DNA of 16,460 nt from an uncultured Clostridia bacterium (GTDB lineage: Bacteria > Bacillota > Clostridia > Oscillospirales > Ruminococcaceae): positions 1 through 16,460 of the forward strand of contig CAMHBE010000008.1 of NCBI GenBank assembly GCA_946183095.1. The letters run 5' to 3'. A program made the translations under genes and the position numbers. The notes under the pieces were generated by a model that was not told the origin of the DNA, searched no databases, and saw only the letters and a list, made by a program, of their open reading frames with translations. This document shows, in pieces, positions 6,484-13,796 of this stretch. The stretch's first letter is position 1; every line of letters starts with the position of its first letter.

Positions 6484-8535
6484 ATGAGAATCGTGAATAA
6501 TATCAAGGCGCCCCGTACTGCGGTGAATGTGTGCTTCATCATAGTCCTCATATTTGTCGGCATACTTATGAGCAGCCGTGTTCAGGTGCTCCTGCATCGT
6601 TTCACGGAGGGGCAGCTCTCGCGGCAGGCACAGACCATTGCGGAAAAAGCGTCGCAGGTGTTTGAGACGGAGCTTAAAAGTCTGTCGCAGAAAGCCGGCG
6701 CTATAGAGCATAACCCCGAGGACAGCAGCGTGGTAATGCACTCCTTGCAGCCGTCCGGTGCGGGTATGCGCCTCGGACTGGTCAGGATAGACGGAACGGC
6801 GGTCTACGGGGGCGATGTGTCCGTGTTGGATTTCGCGGGTCTGCAATCCTCATTCCGCGGCAGGGGAATGATAAGTTTCAGCGCCGGGAAGGGTCTGCTG
6901 TTCAGCTACCCGGTATTCAACGGACCCAACATAAAATATGTGCTGTATGAGCTGTGCCCCACGGATAAGATAGGCGAGAATTTCAGCATCTCATGCTTTG
7001 AGGGCATGGGACGTGCGCTGGTGCTGTCGGCGGCGGACGAACTTATAGTCCCGTTTGAAAATTCCACCGAGGAGGACAGGGCATTCTTCTTCGGTGAAGA
7101 GCTTTCCGACGCGTTCGGCAAGCTGCTGAGCGATCTGGAGCTTTCGTCCAGTGCGGCGCGCTATACCGATACCACCAGAGGCGGGTACTACGTCTTCGCG
7201 TCGGAGATACCCGATACGGGATTTTACCTCGCGGGGTTCGTGGACTATGAAACTGCGTCCAAAGGCGCGGACAGCATAGTTTCGCTGGTCGGTACCGTGT
7301 ATCTCATGATATCGCTGCTTTTCGTCATAGGCTCGGGGTATCTGATATTCACCTCGGGCATGATACACAGCAACGACGAGCTGCTGAAAGCGAAACTTGT
7401 GGCTGAGGAAGCCTCCCGCGCAAAGAGCGATTTTCTCGCAAGTATGTCGCATGAGATAAGAACGCCTATCAACGCTATCCTCGGCATGGACGAGATGATA
7501 CTGCGCGAATACGATGAACCCGCACTGCGGCAGTACGCGCTCAACATAAGGAACGCGGGGAACACCCTGCTCTCGCTGATAAACGACATACTTGACTTCT
7601 CAAAGATAGAGTCGGGCAAAATGGAGCTTATCCCGGTGGAATACGAGATGTCGCTCGTGATATACGACCTTGTGAGCATGATGAAGCCGAGAGCCGAGAA
7701 AAAGGGGCTGAGCTTCATAGTCAGAGCGGACGAGAATATCCCGCGTGTTCTCTACGGCGACAATATCCGAATAAAGCAGTGCATACTGAATATCCTCACC
7801 AACGCCGTGAAATACACCGAAACGGGCAGCGTTGTAATGAAGGTGGATCAGGAATACATAGACGAGAGCCATATTTATCTGAAAGTTTCGGTAAAGGATA
7901 CCGGCATCGGAATAAAGCCCGAAGACCTCGAAAGACTGTTCTCGCCGTTCGAGAGAGTTGACGAGACGAGAAACCGCAATATCGAGGGCACCGGTCTCGG
8001 AATGAGCATCGTTAAGAGGATGCTGGCGATGATGGACTCGAAGCTCGAAGTGCAGAGCGAATACGGTAAAGGCTCGGAGTTCTCTTTCAGCATCAGGCAG
8101 GAAGTCCGCAGCAAAGCCCCCATGGGCGATTACGAGAAGAACTTCATACATAATATGCAGGAGCAGCTCTCGTATCATGAGCAGTTCACGGCTCCGGAAG
8201 CGCACATCCTCATCGTTGACGATATCGAGATGAACCTTACCGTTGCGGCAGGTCTGCTGAAAAACACCGAGATAGGCATAGATACCGCGCTCAGTGCGAA
8301 GAACGCGCTGGAGCTCACCGAAAAGAAAGAGTACGACGTGCTGTTCATCGACGACAGGATGCCGGGAATGGGCGGCGTGGAGATGCTGCGGGAGCTGCGT
8401 TCGCAGACCGGCAACCCGAATACCGCGAAGCCCTGCATCGTGCTGACAGCCAACGCTATTTCCGGCGCAAAGGAGAAATATATCAAGGACGGCTTCGAGG
8501 ATTACCTCCAAGCCCATAGACGCGGCGGAGCTTGA
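6484..8535 (+). CDS. Hybrid sensor histidine kinase, receiver domain truncated by a frameshift
   Basis: The 683-residue reading frame has TM1 (about 13-31), an extracytoplasmic sensor of ~230 residues without a clear named motif (possibly Cache-like), TM2 (about 264-290), HisKA with MSHEIRTP (phospho-accepting His323), and HATPase_c with NILTNAVKY (N box), KDTGIGI (G1) and GTGLGMSIV (G2). A receiver starts at 574 with Asp579/580, Asp623 as the phosphorylation site and Thr655. The frame then breaks: DYL is followed by QAHRRGGA and a stop, where DYLSKPID is expected, so the invariant Lys and the last helix are lost. The remainder is present out of frame to 8740. Shine-Dalgarno AGGGGG (6471-6476) supports the ATG at 6484. 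The kinase probably partners with the preceding binding protein and the downstream HPt. Kinase identity is secure. Confidence 0.93.
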   Translation: MRIVNNIKAPRTAVNVCFIIVLIFVGILMSSRVQVLLHRFTEGQLSRQAQTIAEKASQVFETELKSLSQKAGAIEHNPEDSSVVMHSLQPSGAGMRLGLVRIDGTAVYGGDVSVLDFAGLQSSFRGRGMISFSAGKGLLFSYPVFNGPNIKYVLYELCPTDKIGENFSISCFEGMGRALVLSAADELIVPFENSTEEDRAFFFGEELSDAFGKLLSDLELSSSAARYTDTTRGGYYVFASEIPDTGFYLAGFVDYETASKGADSIVSLVGTVYLMISLLFVIGSGYLIFTSGMIHSNDELLKAKLVAEEASRAKSDFLASMSHEIRTPINAILGMDEMILREYDEPALRQYALNIRNAGNTLLSLINDILDFSKIESGKMELIPVEYEMSLVIYDLVSMMKPRAEKKGLSFIVRADENIPRVLYGDNIRIKQCILNILTNAVKYTETGSVVMKVDQEYIDESHIYLKVSVKDTGIGIKPEDLERLFSPFERVDETRNRNIEGTGLGMSIVKRMLAMMDSKLEVQSEYGKGSEFSFSIRQEVRSKAPMGDYEKNFIHNMQEQLSYHEQFTAPEAHILIVDDIEMNLTVAAGLLKNTEIGIDTALSAKNALELTEKKEYDVLFIDDRMPGMGGVEMLRELRSQTGNPNTAKPCIVLTANAISGAKEKYIKDGFEDYLQAHRRGGA

Positions 8536-8740
8536 AAAGACGCTGCTGCGCTACCTGCCGAAGGAAAAGGTGGTGCTCACCCGCGAACACAGCGTGATAC
8601 CCGTCCGCAGGAGCGACAGTGATACGGACTTACAGACCGATACGGAAAAGAAGAACGTCGATGAGCTCAGACCGTATATCGGCAGCGATGACAAGCTCTA
8701 CGACGCTGTGCGCACCCTCATGAAGCGCACAAGAAAATGA
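8510..8740 (+). pseudogene. Out-of-frame C-terminal tail of the hybrid kinase
   Basis: In the frame +1 relative to the kinase, codons from 8510 read KPIDAAELEKTLLRYLPKE, a textbook end of a receiver domain. About 55 polar residues follow, to TGA 8738-8740. The whole stretch is open and has codon use like its neighbours. It has no start codon or ribosome binding site of its own. Putting back two bases (CTCC to CTCTCC at 8506-8509) would restore DYLSKPID exactly, so the natural full-length protein would be about 752 residues. This is either a real recent 2-bp loss, a sequencing error or recoding. Confidence 0.8.
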
Positions 8741-8765
8741 TATGATATACCCTCGGAAGCGGGAA

Positions 8766-8771
8766 AGGAGG
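8766..8771 (+). promoter_or_regulatory. Strong ribosome binding site that decides a TTG start
   Basis: AGGAGG (8766-8771) within AAAGGAGGTG has ideal spacing of 8 nt to TTG 8780. The upstream GTG at 8771 overlaps the Shine-Dalgarno itself and cannot be its start. ATG 8792 is 20 nt away. Confidence 0.75.
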
Positions 8772-8779
8772 TGTCCCGG

Positions 8780-11620
8780 TTGCAGTACAGTATGATGCTC
8801 GAAGTTGCGGCAATACCGTTTATACTGACATTGTATGTTTATTTAATGATCAGTTATAAGAACCGGACGGAGCAGGATAAGATGTTCTCACGCATGGTAC
8901 TGTTCATAGCGCTTGCGGACATCTTCGATGTGTTGATAGTCCTTGTCACCAACAGCGACCTGCATTCCAACGGTTTTTCCATGATGCTCAACACCATAGA
9001 CCACCTGTGCGCCGTCGCGTCGGGCGTGACATTCATCAGGTACGCCTACGCATACGTTGACGTACACACCCCGGCAAGGCGTGTTTTCGGCATTATCAAC
9101 AATTCGCTGCTCATTGCCGTGACTGTGCTGTATATGCAGAATTTCATCACCGGCAACATCTTCGGCTTCACCGAGGCGGGCGAATATGTCGAAGGTCCCC
9201 TGTTCATCCTCGCCACCTACCTGATACCGCTCTACTTCAACATTTACGCGGTCATGGTGGTGATGATCTACCGCCGCAATTTCAGGAAGCAGCAGCTTCG
9301 CGCGATAACGATAGGCGGCATCTTCCTCGGCATCATCTTCTTTCTGCAGCTGTTCGTGTTCAAGGGAACGCTCATGGTGTTCTTCGGCGCGGCGCTTGCG
9401 GTATTCATAATGTTCCTGTCGCATGAGACCCCCGACTACTACGAGCTCATGGCGACGATGGACGAGCTTAAACATTCCCGCGAGGAGGAAGAGAACGCAA
9501 AGCTCAAAGCGATAGCCGCCGATGAAGCAAAGACGCAGTTCCTCTCGCAGATGTCGCATGAGATAAGAACTCCGATCAACGCTATAATGGGCTACAACAG
9601 CATAATCATGGACGATACCGACGAGGATGTCACCCGTGAGTATGCCCGAAAGGCAAGACTTGCCGCACGCAGACTGCTGGATTTCTTCGAGAGCGTGTTC
9701 CAGTTCGTGGATATCGGCGGCGGAGAGGAAGTGCTCAAGGAGATAGCGGAGGGGGATGCCAACGACGATCTTGCCTCGGAGTTCGACGAGACCGTGAACA
9801 GCTCACCCTATTCCGGAGCCGAGGAACTGCGCATACTTGTGGTTGACGACACCGAAATGAACGTCGATCTGCTGGTAAGGATACTGCGCGGCATGGGCTT
9901 CGATACCGACACCGCGCCCGACGGGCAGAAAGCGCTCGATAAGATACGCAAGAACAGATACGACCTTATCTTCATGGATCACATGATGCCGATAATGGAC
10001 GGCATGGAGGCTATGAAGATAATACTGGAGGAGAAGCTCTGCGAGGATACACCAGTGGTGATGCTCACCGCCAACACTATAAAAGGCGAGCGTGAGAAGT
10101 ACCTTGAAGCGGGGTTTGCGGAATACGTCACAAAGCCGTTCACCGAGAAGTCGATAAAGGAAGTCATACTAAAATACCTGCCGCTGAACGAGGATTCCCT
10201 CAACCGCTCGTCGTGGCCGGAAGAGTGGAAGGAACTGCAAAAGGAACTGCCGTTCCTGCGTCTCGCTGCGGCAAAGGAGTATTTCCTCTCCGACGCGGAT
10301 ATGTATGTGTCGGTGCTGCGGGATTATGCCCTGTCGGACATAGTGCTGAAACTGGAAGAATACATCAGGCAGGCGGATTATTATAACTATCGTTCGGCAT
10401 TGTGCTCGGTGAAGGATTCGTCAAAACTTATCGGCGCGGATACGCTTGCCGAACGGGCGGCAGCTATCGAGCAGCTCTACATCAGAGGCAATATCGAGGA
10501 GCTGAAAACAAAGCATATCGCGTTCATAGAGCTTACGAAGAAGATGCTGCGAATGCTGATGTCGGCAATGTATCTTAACGACAGTCAGAATATCGCTCTC
10601 AGCGCAGGGGAGACGGTGGACGTAAGACCGCGCATACTCGTTATCGACGACGACCCCGTGGTGTGCGACATGATAAGCGGCATATTGCAGGAATTTTACC
10701 GTGTGATCTGCGTATTCCGCGGCGAGGAAGGCATCATCCGTGCGCAGGAGGATGACCCCGCGCTGATACTGCTCGACGTGAAGCTGGAGAGCATGAACGG
10801 GTTCGATGTCATGCGCGCGCTGAAATCCATAGAGGAGACAGCCGACATACCGGTGGTGTTCATGACCGCAGACGACAGCGGTGAAGCGGAGATAGACGGG
10901 TTCAAGAACGGCGGTGCGGATTTTGTGCGCAAGCCTTTCGTCCCGGAAGTCCTTATCAGCCGTGTGCGCCGCATAATCGAGCTTTCCGCGCTGCAGCACC
11001 ACCTGCGCCGCGAGATAGTCCGTCAGACGGAGAAGATAGGGCATCTGTCCAACGAGGTGATGCTGGCGCTCTCAAAGGCTGTCGATGCAAAGGACAAATA
11101 TACGAACGACCACTCGCAGAGGGTGGCGAAATACGCTGTCATGCTCGCAAGGCAGCTCGGACGCTCAAAGAAGGATCAGGACGACCTTTATATCATAGGA
11201 CTGCTGCATGACGTGGGCAAGATAGGCGTACATGAGGAGATAATCAACAAGCCGGGTGCGCTGACGGATGAGGAATACGAGGAAATAAAGAGCCATACAG
11301 TCATGGGTTACGAGATACTCAAAGGGCTCACCGAGATGCCGGAAGCCGCGAGATGCGCACGCTGGCACCATGAGCGGTACGACGGCAGGGGCTATCCCGA
11401 CGGTCTGGCGGGCACGGATATACCGGAGTTCGCGCGGATAATCAGCGTTGCGGACTCCTACGACGCCATGACATCGAGACGTGCGTATCAGGCGCTGAAA
11501 CTACAGTCGGAGGTGCGCGCGGAGATAATACGCTGCCGGGGAACACAGTTCGACCCGCTGGTAGCCGACGCTATGGTGCGCATAATCGATGATGACGAGA
11601 AATACGAGCTGCACGGCTGA
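8780..11620 (+). CDS. 7-TM HisKA-REC-pseudoHPt-REC-HD-GYP multidomain c-di-GMP phosphodiesterase
   Basis: About 946 residues from TTG 8780. Seven hydrophobic segments lie in residues 8-216, followed by a short coiled coil. A HisKA-like helix has SQMSHEIRTPINAI with His260, but the N, G1 and G2 ATP-binding boxes are absent. REC1 has an Asp356/357 pair, Asp400, Thr430 and Lys452-Pro. An HPt-like bundle reads ALCSVKDSSKLIG where active HPts have HALKSSSRIIG, so the phospho-histidine is Cys542. REC2 has Asp666, Thr696 and Lys718-Pro. HD-GYP has HDVGKIG (810-816), His839, HHERYDGRGYP (863-873) and VADSYDAMTS. HD-GYP domains hydrolyse c-di-GMP and all key residues appear present. Two complete receivers imply control by phosphorylation from the neighbouring kinase and HPt proteins. 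No GGDEF domain is in the window. Confidence 0.93.
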   Translation: MQYSMMLEVAAIPFILTLYVYLMISYKNRTEQDKMFSRMVLFIALADIFDVLIVLVTNSDLHSNGFSMMLNTIDHLCAVASGVTFIRYAYAYVDVHTPARRVFGIINNSLLIAVTVLYMQNFITGNIFGFTEAGEYVEGPLFILATYLIPLYFNIYAVMVVMIYRRNFRKQQLRAITIGGIFLGIIFFLQLFVFKGTLMVFFGAALAVFIMFLSHETPDYYELMATMDELKHSREEEENAKLKAIAADEAKTQFLSQMSHEIRTPINAIMGYNSIIMDDTDEDVTREYARKARLAARRLLDFFESVFQFVDIGGGEEVLKEIAEGDANDDLASEFDETVNSSPYSGAEELRILVVDDTEMNVDLLVRILRGMGFDTDTAPDGQKALDKIRKNRYDLIFMDHMMPIMDGMEAMKIILEEKLCEDTPVVMLTANTIKGEREKYLEAGFAEYVTKPFTEKSIKEVILKYLPLNEDSLNRSSWPEEWKELQKELPFLRLAAAKEYFLSDADMYVSVLRDYALSDIVLKLEEYIRQADYYNYRSALCSVKDSSKLIGADTLAERAAAIEQLYIRGNIEELKTKHIAFIELTKKMLRMLMSAMYLNDSQNIALSAGETVDVRPRILVIDDDPVVCDMISGILQEFYRVICVFRGEEGIIRAQEDDPALILLDVKLESMNGFDVMRALKSIEETADIPVVFMTADDSGEAEIDGFKNGGADFVRKPFVPEVLISRVRRIIELSALQHHLRREIVRQTEKIGHLSNEVMLALSKAVDAKDKYTNDHSQRVAKYAVMLARQLGRSKKDQDDLYIIGLLHDVGKIGVHEEIINKPGALTDEEYEEIKSHTVMGYEILKGLTEMPEAARCARWHHERYDGRGYPDGLAGTDIPEFARIISVADSYDAMTSRRAYQALKLQSEVRAEIIRCRGTQFDPLVADAMVRIIDDDEKYELHG

Positions 11621-11634
11621 CGGAGGTGTGAGTA

Positions 11635-12675
11635 TTGGCTGTAAAAGTGCTTGTGGTGGATGACATCAATGTTGAGCGGCACTACCTGCTGGGGCTGCTG
11701 GGCAAGCTCGGCGTGGAAGCCGAAGAAGCCGTGAGCTGCGACGATGCCGCGAAGAAGGCTGCTGCCGACAGGTTCGACCTGCTGTTCATCGACTATTTCA
11801 TGCCCGACTCCGACGGTGTACATACGCTCAAAGAGATACGGCAGGACACCGGCGGCATGAACGCGGATGTTCCGGCGGTGGCTCTGGGAACGGCTGACGA
11901 TATGCTCGGTGATGACTTCTTCTTTCATCAGGGATTTGCAAACTACCTCGAAAAGCCTGTGCGGTATGATATGCTGCACGCCGCGCTGCTGCTGTATCTT
12001 CCCGAAGCAAAGCGCGGTGAGGTGGGAAACACCGCCGCGGAGGAAGAAAAGCCTGCGGGTGCGCTTGCGAAACTTGCGTGGCTCGCGGATATACCGGAAC
12101 TTTCGGTTCAGGAAGGCGTGAAGAACTGCGGCTCGGAAGAAGGCTTCGTGTCGGCGCTGAACATCTTCTACAACTCGATACCGAATATGTCGGACGAGAT
12201 ACAGGGCTACTACGATACCGGCGACCGCAGGAACTACACCATAAAGGTACACGCACTGAAAAGCTCGGCGCGCATCATAGGTCTGGCAGACCTGTCGGAG
12301 CTTGCAAAGCAGCTCGAAGCGGCAGGTGACGGCGGTGACGACGAGTTCATAGAAGCTAACACGGACAGGCTGCTGGAGTGGTACCGCTCCTACCGCGGGA
12401 AACTGTCGCGGCTGGACGGGGACGCACAGGAAGATGAAGCGGAAAAACCACCGGCGGATCGGGATCTTCTTGAAGATGCCTTCTCGTCGCTGGAGGAATT
12501 TGCCGGACAAATGGACTTCGATATGGTCGAGACGGTCATCGAATCGCTGAAAGAGTACCGTCTTGAACCGGAGGACAAGGAAATATTCGATGAGGTCAAC
12601 GCCGCATTCATGAACCTCGACTGGCACGGCATTGCCGCCGCCGCGGGGAAGTATATGCAGAGGATATACGGCTGA
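11635..12675 (+). CDS. REC-HPt phosphotransfer protein
   Basis: A 346-residue cytosolic protein with start TTG 11635 and Shine-Dalgarno GGAGGTG (11622-11628), 14 nt after the previous stop. The receiver (1-125) has Asp9/10, phospho-accepting Asp53 in LLFIDYFMP and Lys107-Pro108. The conserved switch Thr is Gly85 (AVALGTADD), so signalling through this receiver may be altered. An HPt domain (about 157-257) carries an intact His206 in VHALKSSARIIG. An acidic linker and a second small helical region (about 278-346) without a recognised motif complete the protein. It has the only intact HPt histidine in the window, so it is the likely phosphate shuttle between the hybrid kinase and the receivers of the HD-GYP protein and the last gene. 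That role is inferred. Confidence 0.9.
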   Translation: MAVKVLVVDDINVERHYLLGLLGKLGVEAEEAVSCDDAAKKAAADRFDLLFIDYFMPDSDGVHTLKEIRQDTGGMNADVPAVALGTADDMLGDDFFFHQGFANYLEKPVRYDMLHAALLLYLPEAKRGEVGNTAAEEEKPAGALAKLAWLADIPELSVQEGVKNCGSEEGFVSALNIFYNSIPNMSDEIQGYYDTGDRRNYTIKVHALKSSARIIGLADLSELAKQLEAAGDGGDDEFIEANTDRLLEWYRSYRGKLSRLDGDAQEDEAEKPPADRDLLEDAFSSLEEFAGQMDFDMVETVIESLKEYRLEPEDKEIFDEVNAAFMNLDWHGIAAAAGKYMQRIYG

Positions 12676-12709
12676 CACATCGTAATTATAATGAAAGGAT
12701 AACTGACCA

Positions 12710-13561
12710 ATGCTGAAAAATGTAATGATAATCAGTACATCGGAGAGCTTCGCGATAAAGTCCATGGAACAGAAGCTCATAGCGGTGGAGATAAGCGCGT
12801 ATCAGGTAGTCGCGCGCACCACCGATATCGGCAGCAACTTCGACAGAGCGGGACTCGTGGTGCTTTACCTCGACGAGCGCATGGCGGCAATGACCGCGTC
12901 GCTCCAGAATATGCTCTCCTATCTGAACGACAAGCTCTATGAAGCGAACAAGATGCTCATAATCATAGCAAAGCAGAAGGATTATGAGATAGCGATGCGC
13001 TACATCTCGGAAGACTTTATTTTGCAGTTCTTCGACCGTCCGATGAACATGGACGCGTTCGTTCAGACCATTTACGAGTATATGAACGAGGGCGAGAAGC
13101 CTATCGAGGATCACAACAAGCCGGAGAAGGCGGAAAACGCTGATGAGACCGTACCGCAGAAGCGCAAGTTCACGTCCGATATGGCGGCGGTCAAGAAACG
13201 CCGCATACTGCTCGTTGACGATGACGCGTCTTACCTGCGCATCATACGAAACTGGCTGAAAGACGGCTACGAGGTCGGTGTCGCAAGCTCCGGACTGCAG
13301 GCGATAATGTGGCTCGCGAAGAACGATGTCGATCTGATACTGCTTGATTACAAGATGCCCGTGGCATCGGGCGCGCAGATCTTCGAGATGCTCAAAAACG
13401 ACTCGCAGACCAAGAGCATCCCCATATTCTTCCTCACCGGCAACAGCGCCCGCGACAGCGTTATGGAGATACTCAAGCTCAACCCCGAAGGCTACCTGCT
13501 CAAGACCTTCGACAGAAAGGCGCTCCTCACCCGTCTGGAGGAATTCTTCGAGTTCAGATAA
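12710..13561 (+). CDS. Pseudo-receiver plus receiver output protein
   Basis: A 283-residue protein with two receiver-like domains and no DNA-binding or enzymatic domain. The first (1-127) has the fold pattern, with VVLYLDERM at the phosphorylation site and DRPM near the end. The usual acidic pair is Ser-Thr (IISTSES), and Lys-Pro is Arg-Pro, so it is probably inactive. A charged linker (about 128-160) leads to a standard receiver with ILLVDDDASY, Asp213 in LILLDYKMP and Thr243. Its Lys265 is followed by Thr rather than Pro. The ATG has Shine-Dalgarno AAAGGA (12694-12699). It is the last gene before the terminator. It could be a phosphate sink, an adaptor or a single-receiver output protein. 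Confidence 0.85.
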   Translation: MLKNVMIISTSESFAIKSMEQKLIAVEISAYQVVARTTDIGSNFDRAGLVVLYLDERMAAMTASLQNMLSYLNDKLYEANKMLIIIAKQKDYEIAMRYISEDFILQFFDRPMNMDAFVQTIYEYMNEGEKPIEDHNKPEKAENADETVPQKRKFTSDMAAVKKRRILLVDDDASYLRIIRNWLKDGYEVGVASSGLQAIMWLAKNDVDLILLDYKMPVASGAQIFEMLKNDSQTKSIPIFFLTGNSARDSVMEILKLNPEGYLLKTFDRKALLTRLEEFFEFR

Positions 13562-13593
13562 AGCGCGGAGGCGAGTTGAGGTCACATCAGAAT

Positions 13594-13645
13594 AAAAAAC
13601 CGGCTTTGTAAGAACAGACAATGCCGGTTTTTTGTATTTTTTTTT
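13594..13645 (+). terminator. Intrinsic terminator of the signalling operon
   Basis: AAAAAACCGGC (13594-13604) pairs perfectly with GCCGGTTTTTT (13623-13633) around an 18-nt loop. A T-rich tract continues to 13645. It is 32 bp after the stop of the last receiver gene and ahead of the carB promoter. The A-rich 5' arm could also let it work in the opposite direction. Confidence 0.95.
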
Positions 13646-13653
13646 CAAATATA

Positions 13654-13682
13654 TTGCAATTTCACATCAAATGTGGTATTAT
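13654..13682 (+). promoter_or_regulatory. Promoter for carB
   Basis: The -35 box TTGCAA (13654-13659) and -10 box TATTAT (13677-13682) are 17 bp apart, with TGTGG directly before the -10. Layout and sequence match the promoter at 91-119 closely. Transcription would start near 13689, leaving a leader of about 108 nt before carB. Confidence 0.8.
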
Positions 13683-13688
13683 ATAAAA

Positions 13689-13796
13689 TGGTATGTAAAG
13701 AAACGGATACTGATATGGTTCTGTCGGTCGGGCGGTATGCCTGCGCCGGAAAACGGAGGGCAGGTATCCGCATTCTGTGAGAACGGGGGAAAAATA
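13689..13796 (+). promoter_or_regulatory. Structured carB leader with two competing folds
   Basis: A long hairpin pairs 13732-13744 with 13760-13771 (12 pairs including one G-U, one bulged T at 13736), with a CCG-GAAAA-CGG inner stem (13746-13756). GTTCT (13718-13722) can pair with AGAAC (13780-13784) outside it. CGGATAC (13704-13710) is the exact complement of GTATCCG (13764-13770), which is the 3' arm of the main hairpin, so the two folds exclude each other. The Shine-Dalgarno GGGGGA (13785-13790) follows. I do not recognise a known riboswitch or PyrR site, and no U-tract terminator is present. Confidence 0.5.

Noticed and set aside
8506..8512. Phase-variable repeat tract controlling the kinase
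   Set aside because: The restored sequence would have only two CT units, far too short for a classical slippage-based switch. A single deletion or an error is simpler.
7444..9570. Identical 20-nt stretch in the two HisKA motifs (7444-7463 and 9551-9570)
   Set aside because: It encodes the highly conserved MSHEIRT motif. Identity is explained by protein conservation plus shared codon use and stops soon after, so it is not evidence of a recombination site.
11488..12780. A 430-codon minus-strand open frame opposite the REC-HPt gene
   Set aside because: It spans the ends of two + strand genes and an intergenic gap, with no motif or ribosome binding site evidence, so it is a coding shadow.
13689..13796. 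PyrR-binding attenuator or known riboswitch upstream of carB
   Set aside because: I could not match a PyrR-type binding loop or a riboswitch core, and no U-tract terminator lies in the leader, so only an unclassified structured leader is claimed.
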